NCBI GenBank assembly: GCA_903924955.1
Contig: CAIYDK010000075.1
Coordinates: forward strand, 1-43,334
Length of the DNA: 43,334 bases
Direction of reading: 5' to 3'
DNA from: an uncultured beta proteobacterium
Lineage (GTDB): Bacteria; Pseudomonadota; Gammaproteobacteria; Burkholderiales; Burkholderiaceae_C
Part shown: positions 30,347 through 39,336 of the stretch, one piece after another
Layout of the letters: each line of letters starts with the position of its first letter
How positions within the stretch are numbered: the stretch's first letter is position 1
Notes under the pieces: generated by a model
Told to the model about the DNA's origin: nothing
The model's input: only the letters and a program-made list of their open reading frames with translations
Databases searched by the model: none
Position numbers and translations under genes: made by a program

Positions 30347-32527
30347 ATGCCAAGCAAGCTTGTTATGTCCAACCCCCTCAATCCCAACCTCCAGCGACCT
30401 GAGTCGCAGGCCGAGCAGAACCAGCGTCTCAAGCGGCTGGCGTTGGTGGCCGAGCGCAGCTCCAATGCCGTGATACTGGCGGATGCGAACCGCAAGGTGG
30501 TGTGGGTCAACGATGCATTTACCGCGATTACCGGGTTCACCGCGCAAGCCTCTATTGGTGAACGTTTTGGCGTTTTGCTGTCGCGGGGGAGTGCTGACCC
30601 CGAGGCCTTCGAGCAGTTTTCCCTGGCCGTGGAGCAAGGGCGGGGCTTCAAGCGTGAAATCAATATCCGAACAACCAACGGTGAAGGACGGTTGGCCCTG
30701 GTGGACTTGCAGCCCACACATGACGATGCAGGCGTGTCCTCGGGTTGGGTGCTGGTGGCCACCGACCTCACCAACTTGCGCACCCAGCAGCAATTGCTGA
30801 CGCTGGCAGTGGATGGGGCTGGGCTGGGTACCTGGCAGTGGGAAGTGCAGGGCGGGGCCATGCAATGCAATGACAGACTGCTGGAAATCATGGGGTACCA
30901 GCGAGGCCAGTTAGGCATGAATTACCAGGCCTGGAATGCGCTGATCCACCCCGATGATTTTGCACTCTGGGCTGCGGCCGTAAAGAATCAACTGCGTGAC
31001 CCGAACGTGGCGTTGCGGATGTCGGCGCGGCTCAGGCACGCCAGCGGACGTTGGGTCTGGATCATGTTTGCGGGCGCTGTGGTGGACCGATCTGCCGACG
31101 GGAGGGCGTTGCGCATGGCAGGCGTTGCGATGGATGTGCAAGTCCAAAAGGCGATGGAGCACGAACTGCGCGTGGCGGCCCGAACCGACGGGCTGACCCA
31201 GTTACCCAATCGCAGTGTGTTGCTGCATGCCGTTGAAGCGGCTATTGTGCGTGGGCGTGCCCAGCCGGGCTACCAGTTTGCCGTGTTGTTCATGGACTTT
31301 GATCGTTTCAAGCAGGTCAACGATACCTTGGGCCACAGCGCGGGCGATGATTTGTTGCGCCAGATTGCCACGCGCCTGCAAGACAGTTTGCGACCGGGTG
31401 ACAGCTTGATCCAGTCCAGCGATTTCGCCCATGTGGCGGCGCGCATCGGGGGTGATGAGTTTGTTGTGTTGCTGGACGATATTCGGGGCGATCTGGATGC
31501 CGAAATTGTGGCCAGCCGCTTGATTGATGTGCTGTCTGTGCCTTACACGATTGGGGTACACAAGGTGGTGTCCTCCGCCAGCATCGGCATTGTGACCAGT
31601 AGCCACGCCGCCGACGATGCTGACAGCGTGCTGCGCGATGCCGATATTGCCATGTATGAAGCCAAACGCACGGGCCGGGCGCGCTACGTCATGTTTGAGC
31701 CTTCCATGCGCCAACAGGTCAGCGCCTCGGTTTCGTTGGAAAACGATTTGCGTCAGGCTCTGGAAAAGCACGAGTTGTATGTGGTTTACCAACCCCTTGT
31801 CGATTTGAGTACGGGCGACTTTGCCGGGGTCGAGGCGTTGTTGCGCTGGCGCCATCCGCAGCGGGGGCTGGTGTCTCCGGTGGAGTTCATACCCATTGCA
31901 GAGGCCTGTGGACTGATTGGTGCAATGGGGCAGTTTGTCCTGCAAACGGCCTGTGGCGCTTTTGCGGCCATGCCGTGTGCATCGGGGCCTGGTCAGCAGC
32001 CCACGCTGGCGGTCAACCTGTCGCGCGCCCAGTTACGGCAAGCCGGGCTGGTGTCGGATGTGCAGGACGCCTTGCGTGCCAATGGTTTGTCCCCAGAGCA
32101 GTTGGTCCTTGAAGTGACCGAAAGTTTGGCCGCGCAGGACGCGGCCGTGCTGTCTACCCTGCACGCGATACGGGCGCTTGGAGTGGCTTTGTCGCTGGAT
32201 GACTTTGGTACCGGCTACTCGTCCCTGTCGTGTCTGCACGAGTTGCCGGTGAATTATGTGAAGGTGGATCGCTCCTTTGTGAGTCAGGCTCAAAACAGTG
32301 CCTACCACCGTGTGCTGATCGAAGCCACCATTCGCATGGCCCAAACTTTGGGCCTGGGAACGGTGGCCGAGGGTATCGAGACGGAAGAGCAAGCCGCGCT
32401 GATGGCAACACTGGGCTGTGACAAAGGCCAGGGCTACCTGTATAGCAAGCCACTGGAAGCCGATGCCCTGGCGGCGTGGGTGCAGGTGCGTGCGGCTATG
32501 GCAAGTTCTGTAAAAAGCAAAACGTAA
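30347..32527 (+). CDS. PAS-GGDEF-EAL protein
   Basis: PAS-like VAERSSNAVILADANRKVVWVNDAFTAITGF; ARIGGDEFVVLL intact; GVEALLRWRHP and LDDFGTGYSSL intact; exact start uncertain (30329/30347/30365). Confidence 0.92.
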   Translation: MPSKLVMSNPLNPNLQRPESQAEQNQRLKRLALVAERSSNAVILADANRKVVWVNDAFTAITGFTAQASIGERFGVLLSRGSADPEAFEQFSLAVEQGRGFKREINIRTTNGEGRLALVDLQPTHDDAGVSSGWVLVATDLTNLRTQQQLLTLAVDGAGLGTWQWEVQGGAMQCNDRLLEIMGYQRGQLGMNYQAWNALIHPDDFALWAAAVKNQLRDPNVALRMSARLRHASGRWVWIMFAGAVVDRSADGRALRMAGVAMDVQVQKAMEHELRVAARTDGLTQLPNRSVLLHAVEAAIVRGRAQPGYQFAVLFMDFDRFKQVNDTLGHSAGDDLLRQIATRLQDSLRPGDSLIQSSDFAHVAARIGGDEFVVLLDDIRGDLDAEIVASRLIDVLSVPYTIGVHKVVSSASIGIVTSSHAADDADSVLRDADIAMYEAKRTGRARYVMFEPSMRQQVSASVSLENDLRQALEKHELYVVYQPLVDLSTGDFAGVEALLRWRHPQRGLVSPVEFIPIAEACGLIGAMGQFVLQTACGAFAAMPCASGPGQQPTLAVNLSRAQLRQAGLVSDVQDALRANGLSPEQLVLEVTESLAAQDAAVLSTLHAIRALGVALSLDDFGTGYSSLSCLHELPVNYVKVDRSFVSQAQNSAYHRVLIEATIRMAQTLGLGTVAEGIETEEQAALMATLGCDKGQGYLYSKPLEADALAAWVQVRAAMASSVKSKT

Positions 32528-32587
32528 AACAGCGGCCTGCCACGGGGAATGTCCGTCGCCAAGGCGGGCACGGGCTTAGAAAGTTTC

Positions 32588-34123
32588 TCAGTCGTCAACG
32601 CCCACCTTGAATGCCGACACCACTTGAACCAGTTCCTGTGCCTGGCTCTTGAGGCTGCTGGCCGCTGCGGCCATTTGCTCTACAAGCGCTGCATTCTGCT
32701 GCGTGGCCTGGTCCATCAGGGTAACTGCTTCACCCACTTGTGCCACCCCCGTGGATTGTTCGCTGCTGGCCGCGCTGATCTCGCCCATGATGTCGGTCAC
32801 GCGCTTGATGCTGTCGACCACTTCAACCATGGTGGTGCCAGCCTGGTCGACCAACGCGGTGCCCTGCTCGACCCGCTCCACGCTGGCGTTGATCAGCAAC
32901 TTGATCTCTTTGGCTGCCTCGGCGCTTCGCCCGGCGAGTGCGCGCACTTCGCTGGCCACCACCGCAAAGCCTCGGCCCTGCTCACCTGCGCGGGCAGCTT
33001 CTACCGCAGCATTGAGCGCCAGAATGTTGGTCTGGAAGGCGATGCCGTCAATGACGCTGATGATGTCCGAGATTTTGCGACTGGACTCGTTGATGCCCTT
33101 CATGGTGTCCACCACCTGGTCTACGACTTTTCCTCCTTGCACCGCCACCGACGATGCATTCTGGGCCAATTGATTCGCTGTACGCGCGCTGTCGGCGTTT
33201 TGTTTGACGGTGGAGCCCAACTCCTCCATGGAGGCAGCGGTTTCTTCCAGCGCGCTGGCCTGCTGTTCGGTGCGGGCCGACAAATCATGGTTGCCCTGTG
33301 CAATTTCGGCGCTGGCGGTGGCTACGCCCTCCGAGCCTTGGCGGATGTTGGTCACCAGCTTGGCCAGGTTGTCCTGCATTTCTTTGAGCGATTGCAGCAA
33401 CGCCCCAATTTCATCACGGCTGTTGACCACAATGGCGTTGTTCAAATTGCCGTGTGCCACTTCATCGGCTAACCCCACGGCCTGTTGTAGCGGGCGAATA
33501 ATTTGTCGGCTAAGCCATACACCGCCCGCCAGACCCACGCCTGTCACGATCACCATGACAGTCAGGGCAAGCAGGGTGTTGCGGTCGGCATCTTTTGTCG
33601 CAGCCTCCGAGGTATCGCTCTCGGCCTTGGAGAGTTTTTCCTTCAACTCGGTCATCAGTGCGCCGGATTCGCGGTCTTTCCCACGCGCGGCCTTGTCGCC
33701 AAGCGCTGAATCAAAGCCGGACGACTTGAACTCTTCAAAGGCCTTTTTGTAGGCCTCTCCCACCACGGGCATGGTCTGGTTCAACTTGTTGAGCGTGTCT
33801 TTTGCCGTGTTGTCCAGGTTCATTTTGTCCAGTTCGCGCAATCCATCCTGAACACTCTTCATTTCCTTGAGGTGGGAGGCCCAGTATTTGTCCAGATCCT
33901 TGGGGTCTTTGCCCCGCAACAGCACGTTTTTCCACTCCTGAATGGCCGCGGAAAATTTGGCATCAATCTGGGCGACTTTTTTGTGGGCGGCTACGGTTGC
34001 CAGCACCTGGTGTTCGTACACATCGAGAGAGCTGTTCAGCTTAAAAATGCCGAACATGGCACCCAGAAACAGCAAGCCCAGAGACAGGGCGAAAGAAAGT
34101 GGTAGTTTTAGACTCAGCTTCAC
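32588..34123 (-). CDS. Methyl-accepting chemotaxis protein (4HB-type sensor), paralogue of 23061-24860
   Basis: Signalling domain near-identical at protein level to the first MCP; ends FKVGVDD, no pentapeptide tail. Confidence 0.95.
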   Translation of the reverse strand: MKLSLKLPLSFALSLGLLFLGAMFGIFKLNSSLDVYEHQVLATVAAHKKVAQIDAKFSAAIQEWKNVLLRGKDPKDLDKYWASHLKEMKSVQDGLRELDKMNLDNTAKDTLNKLNQTMPVVGEAYKKAFEEFKSSGFDSALGDKAARGKDRESGALMTELKEKLSKAESDTSEAATKDADRNTLLALTVMVIVTGVGLAGGVWLSRQIIRPLQQAVGLADEVAHGNLNNAIVVNSRDEIGALLQSLKEMQDNLAKLVTNIRQGSEGVATASAEIAQGNHDLSARTEQQASALEETAASMEELGSTVKQNADSARTANQLAQNASSVAVQGGKVVDQVVDTMKGINESSRKISDIISVIDGIAFQTNILALNAAVEAARAGEQGRGFAVVASEVRALAGRSAEAAKEIKLLINASVERVEQGTALVDQAGTTMVEVVDSIKRVTDIMGEISAASSEQSTGVAQVGEAVTLMDQATQQNAALVEQMAAAASSLKSQAQELVQVVSAFKVGVDD

Positions 34124-34279
34124 AAAAAATCCCTTCGGTGCATCCGCAAGACTAATTATTTCAAGTGAACTTTACCTACATTGCTGCGGATTGTCGCTTT
34201 TAGCTTTGTACCCAAAAGAAGCAAAAAAGCGTGCAACCGATGGGGCTACAGGCTTTGTGTCAGGCCCTTGTACGTCGAG

Positions 34280-34864
34280 CTATTTGATACCCAGCATGGC
34301 GTCTTTGAGTGAGTGGTCTGCGGGCACAGGTCCAAACCAGATCGACATGATGGCTTTGAAAAACTCGGGTTCCTTGAAGGGCTCACCTTGTACCTTGCCC
34401 TTGGCCGTGATGACCATGCCGGTCCCGGGAATCCAGTCCAGGGTGATGATGTCGCCAGGAACAAGCAGTTTGTTGACGGTAAAAATCTCACCCATGCGAA
34501 TCAGCCCCGGCACCAGTTTCGACATCTCGACCTTGGAGTTGTTGTCTTCCACGCCGCGGGTCAGCAACTTGCCGAATGGACCCGCTTCGATTTCCCTCAA
34601 AAATGTCATGGTCAGCCGCTTGGGGCCCGGCGTCGCAACCAATTCTTCCAGCGAACTCACTTTTTTGGTGGCGTACAGGTCACCCACATACACTTTGAAT
34701 GGGCCCTTGTAACGCGTACCCGCGCCGTTGAGTTGCAGCGCGACCCCGCCCACCGTGGCGCTGTCTTCAACCTTCACGCCATGAATGGTCGTAGTGGCGG
34801 CACCGGCGCAAACGCTGAGCAGCCCGGCGAGTGCGAATACGAAGATACTTTTTGTCAAGCGCAT
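34280..34864 (-). CDS. Chalcone isomerase-like periplasmic protein (copy 1)
   Basis: Signal peptide; GVKVEDSATVGGVALQLNGAGTRYKGPFKVYVGDLYATKK; IEAGPFGKLLTRGVEDNN. Confidence 0.8.
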   Translation of the reverse strand: MRLTKSIFVFALAGLLSVCAGAATTTIHGVKVEDSATVGGVALQLNGAGTRYKGPFKVYVGDLYATKKVSSLEELVATPGPKRLTMTFLREIEAGPFGKLLTRGVEDNNSKVEMSKLVPGLIRMGEIFTVNKLLVPGDIITLDWIPGTGMVITAKGKVQGEPFKEPEFFKAIMSIWFGPVPADHSLKDAMLGIK

Positions 34865-34885
34865 GGAGAGGGCATTCAATAAGGT

Positions 34886-34897
34886 GAACGAGCGTTC
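34886..34897. promoter_or_regulatory. Candidate operator GAACGAGCGTTC (within palindrome TGAACGAGCGTTCA)
   Basis: GAAC-N4-GTTC about 22 nt upstream of the start codon; same pattern before the paralogue. Confidence 0.45.
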
Positions 34898-35011
34898 AGG
34901 ATAAGTAGAAGTGGATTGTCTTCTGCCGCTCTACCGCTCGGCATCAGGGTTTATGCGGATAAGGTGTGGGCTTTCGATGAATACCGTCCCGACTACGGAC
35001 TGCTGCGTGAC

Positions 35012-35599
35012 CTACTGCATGTCACCCAGAAGGTTGTCCTTGAGTTTCCAGTAGGCGGGCTGAGGGCCTAGCCAGATGCCCATCAGCGCCTTGAAGAATT
35101 CGGGCTCCGTGAACGGCTCGGCTTGCACCTTGCCGCGCGCGAAAATGACCAGGCCCGTGCCAGGAATCCAATCCATGAAGATGGTGTCTCCGGGCACAAA
35201 ATTCTTGTTGGCGGTAAAGATTTCGCTCATTTTCATCAGGCCCGGAATCAGCTTGGACATTTCGGACTTGGGGTTGTTGTCTTCCATGCCGCGGGTGAGC
35301 AACTTGCCAAACGGACCGGCCTCCATATCGCGCGTCATCACGAGTGTCATCCGTTTGGGGCCCGGCGCCGCGATAAGTTCGTCAAGCGAGTGCACTTTTT
35401 TTGTGGTGTAAAGCTCGGCGACATACACCTTGAACGGGCCTTTGAACCGGATGCCGGCGCCATTGAGTTGCAATTTGGTGCCAGCCACTGTCGCGCTGTC
35501 TTCGACTTTGACGCCTGATATCTCGATGGTATTGGCCCCCGCGGGCGTGTACAGCAAAAAAGCAAGGGCAATGGAAAATACAGGCGTGAGAATGCGCAT
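35012..35599 (-). CDS. Chalcone isomerase-like periplasmic protein (copy 2)
   Basis: Signal peptide; same motifs as copy 1 throughout. Confidence 0.8.
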   Translation of the reverse strand: MRILTPVFSIALAFLLYTPAGANTIEISGVKVEDSATVAGTKLQLNGAGIRFKGPFKVYVAELYTTKKVHSLDELIAAPGPKRMTLVMTRDMEAGPFGKLLTRGMEDNNPKSEMSKLIPGLMKMSEIFTANKNFVPGDTIFMDWIPGTGLVIFARGKVQAEPFTEPEFFKALMGIWLGPQPAYWKLKDNLLGDMQ

Positions 35600-35619
35600 G
35601 GAGGGGTATCCAAAAAAGT

Positions 35620-35631
35620 GAACAGTCGTTC
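35620..35631. promoter_or_regulatory. Candidate operator GAACAGTCGTTC
   Basis: GAAC-N4-GTTC about 21 nt upstream of the start codon. Confidence 0.4.
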
Positions 35632-35736
35632 GTTTCTATGCGCCATTCTGCGCTTGTTAGCTGCCGGGGCGTCCTAGGGTTTTTGCGGGTATGGGCGTGC
35701 CGTGAGTCGCTTTGGTGTCTCGCCAGGCAGGTTTGA

Positions 35737-35742
35737 TACACT
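35737..35742 (+). promoter_or_regulatory. Candidate extended -10 (TGaTACACT) for trpE leader transcript
   Basis: tttgatacactggccccATG: extended -10 placed about 7 nt before a leader ORF start. Confidence 0.35.
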
Positions 35743-35748
35743 GGCCCC

Positions 35749-35853
35749 ATGTTCATTCACCGCATCTTCATTACGGGTTGTAGCGACCGGGGGGCCTGGC
35801 CCTGGCGTACGCTGACCGTCATGCCTGAGCCCATAGCCGCGTACGGCGCCTGA
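35749..35853 (+). promoter_or_regulatory. Candidate Trp leader ORF / attenuator region upstream of trpE
   Basis: MFIHRIFITGCSDRGAWPWRTLTVMPEPIAAYGA* with TGG-CCC-TGG followed at once by GCGTACGC, then CGCGTACG and GTACGCG segments able to pair alternatively. Confidence 0.5.
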
Positions 35854-36000
35854 ATTTTTTCGGGTCAATGTACGCGCTGCGCGCCCCCAGTCTTTCCCGT
35901 TAAACCCAGGGAAATCGGTTTGAATGAAGGCGCACCCTGCCTGTGACGGGGATGCGCTGGCGGCCTCAGTGGCGGCCGTGCAGATGAGAGGTAATACCCC

Positions 36001-37536
36001 GTGATTTCCGAACCCGAATTTCAAGCGCTGGCGTCCCAGGGCTTCAATCGCATCCCCTTGATGGCGCAGGCCTTTGCTGACCTGGAAACGCCGCTCTCGC
36101 TGTACCTGAAATTGGCCCATATGCCAGGCGAGTCCGGTGCGACCGATGCCGACACCGGCAAAAACAGCTTTCTGCTGGAGTCTGTGGTGGGGGGTGAACG
36201 CTTTGGTCGCTACAGTTTCATTGGTCTGCCGGCGCGCACTTTGTTGCGCGCCAGTGGATTCGGCGCTGATGCCCTGACCGAGGTGGTGACCGACGGTGTG
36301 GTGGTTGAGACGTCCAAAGTCAATCCACTCGACTTCATTGCCAGTTACCAGAAGCGTTTCAAAGTGGCGCTGCGCCCCGGGCTGCCCCGGTTCTGTGGCG
36401 GACTGGCCGGCTACTTTGGCTATGACGCGGTGCGCTATATCGAGAAGAAGCTCGAAGCCAGTTGCCCACCTGACGAATTGGGCTGCCCCGACATTCTGTT
36501 GCTACAGTGTGAAGAGCTGGCCGTCATTGATAACCTGTCGGGCAAGCTGTACCTGATCGTCTATGCCGACCCCGGCCAGAGCGAGGCGTATTCGCGCGGC
36601 AAGCGCCGTCTGCGGGAATTGAAAGAGCGGCTGGCCCAGGCGGTCAGCATTCCCGCAGTGAAGCCAACACGCAGCTACCCGGCGCAACGCGACTTTGCCA
36701 AGGCCGACTACATTGCCGCGGTGGAGCGCGCCAAGGAGTTGATTGCCGGTGGCGACTTCATGCAGGTGCAGGTGGGCCAGCGCATCAAGAAGCGCTACAC
36801 CGAGTCACCACTGAGCCTGTACCGGGCGCTGCGGTCGCTGAACCCCAGCCCCTACATGTATTACTACCACTTTGGGGACTTTCATGTGGTGGGGGCTTCG
36901 CCGGAGATTTTGGTGCGCCAGGAGCTGGTCACTACCGAAGAATCAGTATCCACCAAGGTCACCATCCGGCCATTGGCCGGCACCCGCCCCCGTGGCGCCA
37001 CGCCTGAACTGGACAAGGCTGCCGAGGCCGAGCTGGTGGGTGACCCCAAGGAGCGCGCCGAGCACGTGATGCTGATCGACCTGGCGCGCAACGACATCGG
37101 CCGTATTGCCAAGGTCGGCAGCGTCAAGGTATCGGATGCCTTTTGTGTAGAGCGATACAGCCATGTCATGCACATTGTGAGCAACGTCGAGGGCATATTG
37201 CTCGATGGCATGACCAGCATGGACGTGCTCAAGGCGACCTTTCCCGCGGGCACGTTGACCGGAGCGCCCAAGGTGCATGCCATGGAGTTGATCGATCAGT
37301 TGGAGCCCACCAAGCGAGGTCTATACGGCGGTGCCTGTGGCTACCTGAGCTACGCCGGCGATATGGACGTGGCCATTGCCATCCGCACCGGCATTATCAA
37401 AAATGACATTCTGTACGTGCAGGCCGCCGCCGGCGTGGTGGCCGACAGCGTGCCCGAGCTGGAATGGAAGGAAACCGAAGCCAAGGCGCGTGCCCTGTTG
37501 CGCGCGGCGGAACTGGTCGAGGAGGGACTGGAATGA
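36001..37536 (+). CDS. trpE: Anthranilate synthase component I (GTG start)
   Basis: [71 protein letters not shown] gagagg 35986-35991. Confidence 0.97.
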   Translation: MISEPEFQALASQGFNRIPLMAQAFADLETPLSLYLKLAHMPGESGATDADTGKNSFLLESVVGGERFGRYSFIGLPARTLLRASGFGADALTEVVTDGVVVETSKVNPLDFIASYQKRFKVALRPGLPRFCGGLAGYFGYDAVRYIEKKLEASCPPDELGCPDILLLQCEELAVIDNLSGKLYLIVYADPGQSEAYSRGKRRLRELKERLAQAVSIPAVKPTRSYPAQRDFAKADYIAAVERAKELIAGGDFMQVQVGQRIKKRYTESPLSLYRALRSLNPSPYMYYYHFGDFHVVGASPEILVRQELVTTEESVSTKVTIRPLAGTRPRGATPELDKAAEAELVGDPKERAEHVMLIDLARNDIGRIAKVGSVKVSDAFCVERYSHVMHIVSNVEGILLDGMTSMDVLKATFPAGTLTGAPKVHAMELIDQLEPTKRGLYGGACGYLSYAGDMDVAIAIRTGIIKNDILYVQAAAGVVADSVPELEWKETEAKARALLRAAELVEEGLE

Positions 37537-38108
37537 AGCTCTTGATGATCGACAACTACGACAGCTTTACCTACAACATCGTCCAGTACTTTGGCGAGTT
37601 GGGTGCAGAGGTGGAAGTGTTTCGCAACGACGAGATCACCGTGCAAGGCATTGCCCAGCGCAACCCGGACCGTCTGGTGGTGTCGCCGGGGCCGTGTTCA
37701 CCGGCCGAGGCGGGCATCTCGGTAGCGGCCATTCAGCATTTCATGGGCAAGCTGCCCATCCTGGGTGTCTGTCTGGGGCACCAGAGTATTGGTGCGGCGA
37801 TGGGTGGCAAGATCGTGCGCGCTCAGCAACTGATGCATGGCAAAACATCGGTGATCACGACCACGCAGGAAGGCGTCTTTGCAGGCTTGCCCAAGCAGTT
37901 CACCGTCAACCGCTACCACTCGCTGGCCATTGAGCGCGCCACCTGCCCCAAGGATCTGGCGATCACGGCCTGGACGGATGATGGCGAGATCATGGGCGTG
38001 CGCCACACCGCGTTGGCGGATGCCGTGCGGATGGAGGGGGTGCAGTTCCACCCGGAAAGCATCCTCACCGAGCACGGTCATGCCATGTTGAAGAACTTCC
38101 TCCAATAA
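37533..38108 (+). CDS. trpG: Anthranilate synthase component II (glutamine amidotransferase)
   Basis: [61 protein letters not shown]; 4-nt overlap with trpE. Confidence 0.97.
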   Translation: MKLLMIDNYDSFTYNIVQYFGELGAEVEVFRNDEITVQGIAQRNPDRLVVSPGPCSPAEAGISVAAIQHFMGKLPILGVCLGHQSIGAAMGGKIVRAQQLMHGKTSVITTTQEGVFAGLPKQFTVNRYHSLAIERATCPKDLAITAWTDDGEIMGVRHTALADAVRMEGVQFHPESILTEHGHAMLKNFLQ

Positions 38109-38122
38109 TCAAGGGCATGATT

Positions 38123-38173
38123 GCTATTTATTTGATAGCTGTTTGCGCATATTCCACGGGGGCTTGAGGCCAA
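38123..38173 (+). repeat. Family A repeat, intergenic trpG-ltaE
   Basis: GCTATTTATTTGATAGCTGTTTGCGCATATTCCACGGGGGCTTGAGGCCAA, ends 1 nt before the ltaE ATG. Confidence 0.85.
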
Positions 38174-38174
38174 T

Positions 38175-39323
38175 ATGACTAAAATTATCGATCTACGCAG
38201 TGACACCGTCACCCAACCCACCCCTGCCATGCGTGCGGCCATGTTGGCAGCGCCCCTGGGGGATGATGTGTTTGGCGACGACCCCAGCGTCAACGCCTTG
38301 CAGGAGAAGATTGCCGCCATGCTGGGCTTTGAGGCGGCGCTCTTTATGCCCACCGGCACCCAAAGCAATCTGTGCGCGCTGCTGGCCCACTGTGGACGCG
38401 GTGACGAGTACATCGTGGGTCAACTGGCCCACACTTACCGCTATGAAGGCGGCGGTGCGGCGGTGCTGGGCAGCATTCAGCCCCAGCCACTGGCGCAGGA
38501 TGCGAGCGGCCAGATGGCGCTGGCTGACATTGCGGGAGCCATCAAGCCTGACGACAGCCACTTTGCCCGCACCCGACTGCTGTGTCTGGAAAACACCTGG
38601 AATGGTCACCGCATGCCCATGGACTACCTGGCACAGGCCACAGACTTGGCGCGCGAAAAGGGCCTGAGCTGCCACCTGGACGGGGCGCGGCTGTTCAATG
38701 CTGCTGTCGAGCAGGCACTCGTGGGCGACCAGATTTCGCAGTCAAATACAGCTTTAGCCCCCGTGGAATATGCGCAGCCAGCTATTAATTTGGAAGCAAC
38801 GGTGAGCCAGGCACGGCGCATTGTTGGTCACTTTGACAGTGTGTCGGTGTGCTTCAGCAAGGGACTGGGCGCACCCATCGGTTCGGCTTTGTGCGGTAGC
38901 CAGGCGCTGATCGCTCGTGCCCACCGCATCCGCAAAATGGCCGGTGGCGGCATGCGCCAGTCCGGTTTGCTGGCGGCAGCGGCCTCGTATGCGTTGGACC
39001 ATCACATCGCCCGGCTTGCCCAAGATCACGCAATGGCGCAGCGCCTGGCGTCTGGACTACAGGGCATTGAAGGGCTCAGTGTTCGCTCCGCCCAGACCAA
39101 CATCGTGTTCGTGGAGGTGGCCAATGGTCGGGGGCCGGATTTGCTGGCCTATCTGAAAGACCATAGCGTTCTTGCCACTGGCCTCATCGGCTTGCGCTTT
39201 GTAACGCATCTGGATGTGGATGCCGTGGGCATTGACTACACATTGGACTGCATTCGCCGGTTTTTCAGGGGCCAGGCGGCTGCACAAACGGCACCCGCCG
39301 CGCCCGGGGCTGGTGTGTATTGA
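38175..39323 (+). CDS. ltaE: Low-specificity threonine aldolase
   Basis: MTKIIDLRSDTVTQPTPAMRAAMLAAPLGDDVFGDDPSVNALQEK; HLDGARLFNAAV; SVCFSKGLGAPIGS. Confidence 0.93.
   Translation: MTKIIDLRSDTVTQPTPAMRAAMLAAPLGDDVFGDDPSVNALQEKIAAMLGFEAALFMPTGTQSNLCALLAHCGRGDEYIVGQLAHTYRYEGGGAAVLGSIQPQPLAQDASGQMALADIAGAIKPDDSHFARTRLLCLENTWNGHRMPMDYLAQATDLAREKGLSCHLDGARLFNAAVEQALVGDQISQSNTALAPVEYAQPAINLEATVSQARRIVGHFDSVSVCFSKGLGAPIGSALCGSQALIARAHRIRKMAGGGMRQSGLLAAAASYALDHHIARLAQDHAMAQRLASGLQGIEGLSVRSAQTNIVFVEVANGRGPDLLAYLKDHSVLATGLIGLRFVTHLDVDAVGIDYTLDCIRRFFRGQAAAQTAPAAPGAGVY
38751..38797 (-). repeat. Family A repeat inside ltaE, reverse relative to the gene
   Basis: Reverse complement GCTTCCAAATTAATAGCTGGCTGCGCATATTCCACGGGGGCTAAAGC; encodes ALAPVEYAQPAINLEA in ltaE. 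Confidence 0.85.
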
Positions 39324-39336
39324 GGGGACTGCGGCC

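Noticed and set aside
32549-33472. 307-aa + strand ORF opposite the second MCP
   Set aside because: Shadow ORF of the MCP signalling domain; similar shadow ORFs (24057-24623) lie opposite the other MCP
34195-34260. tagctttgtacc...gatggggctacaggc downstream of the second MCP as a further family A copy
   Set aside because: Only scattered blocks match; kept only as a possible relative of the 41955 sequence
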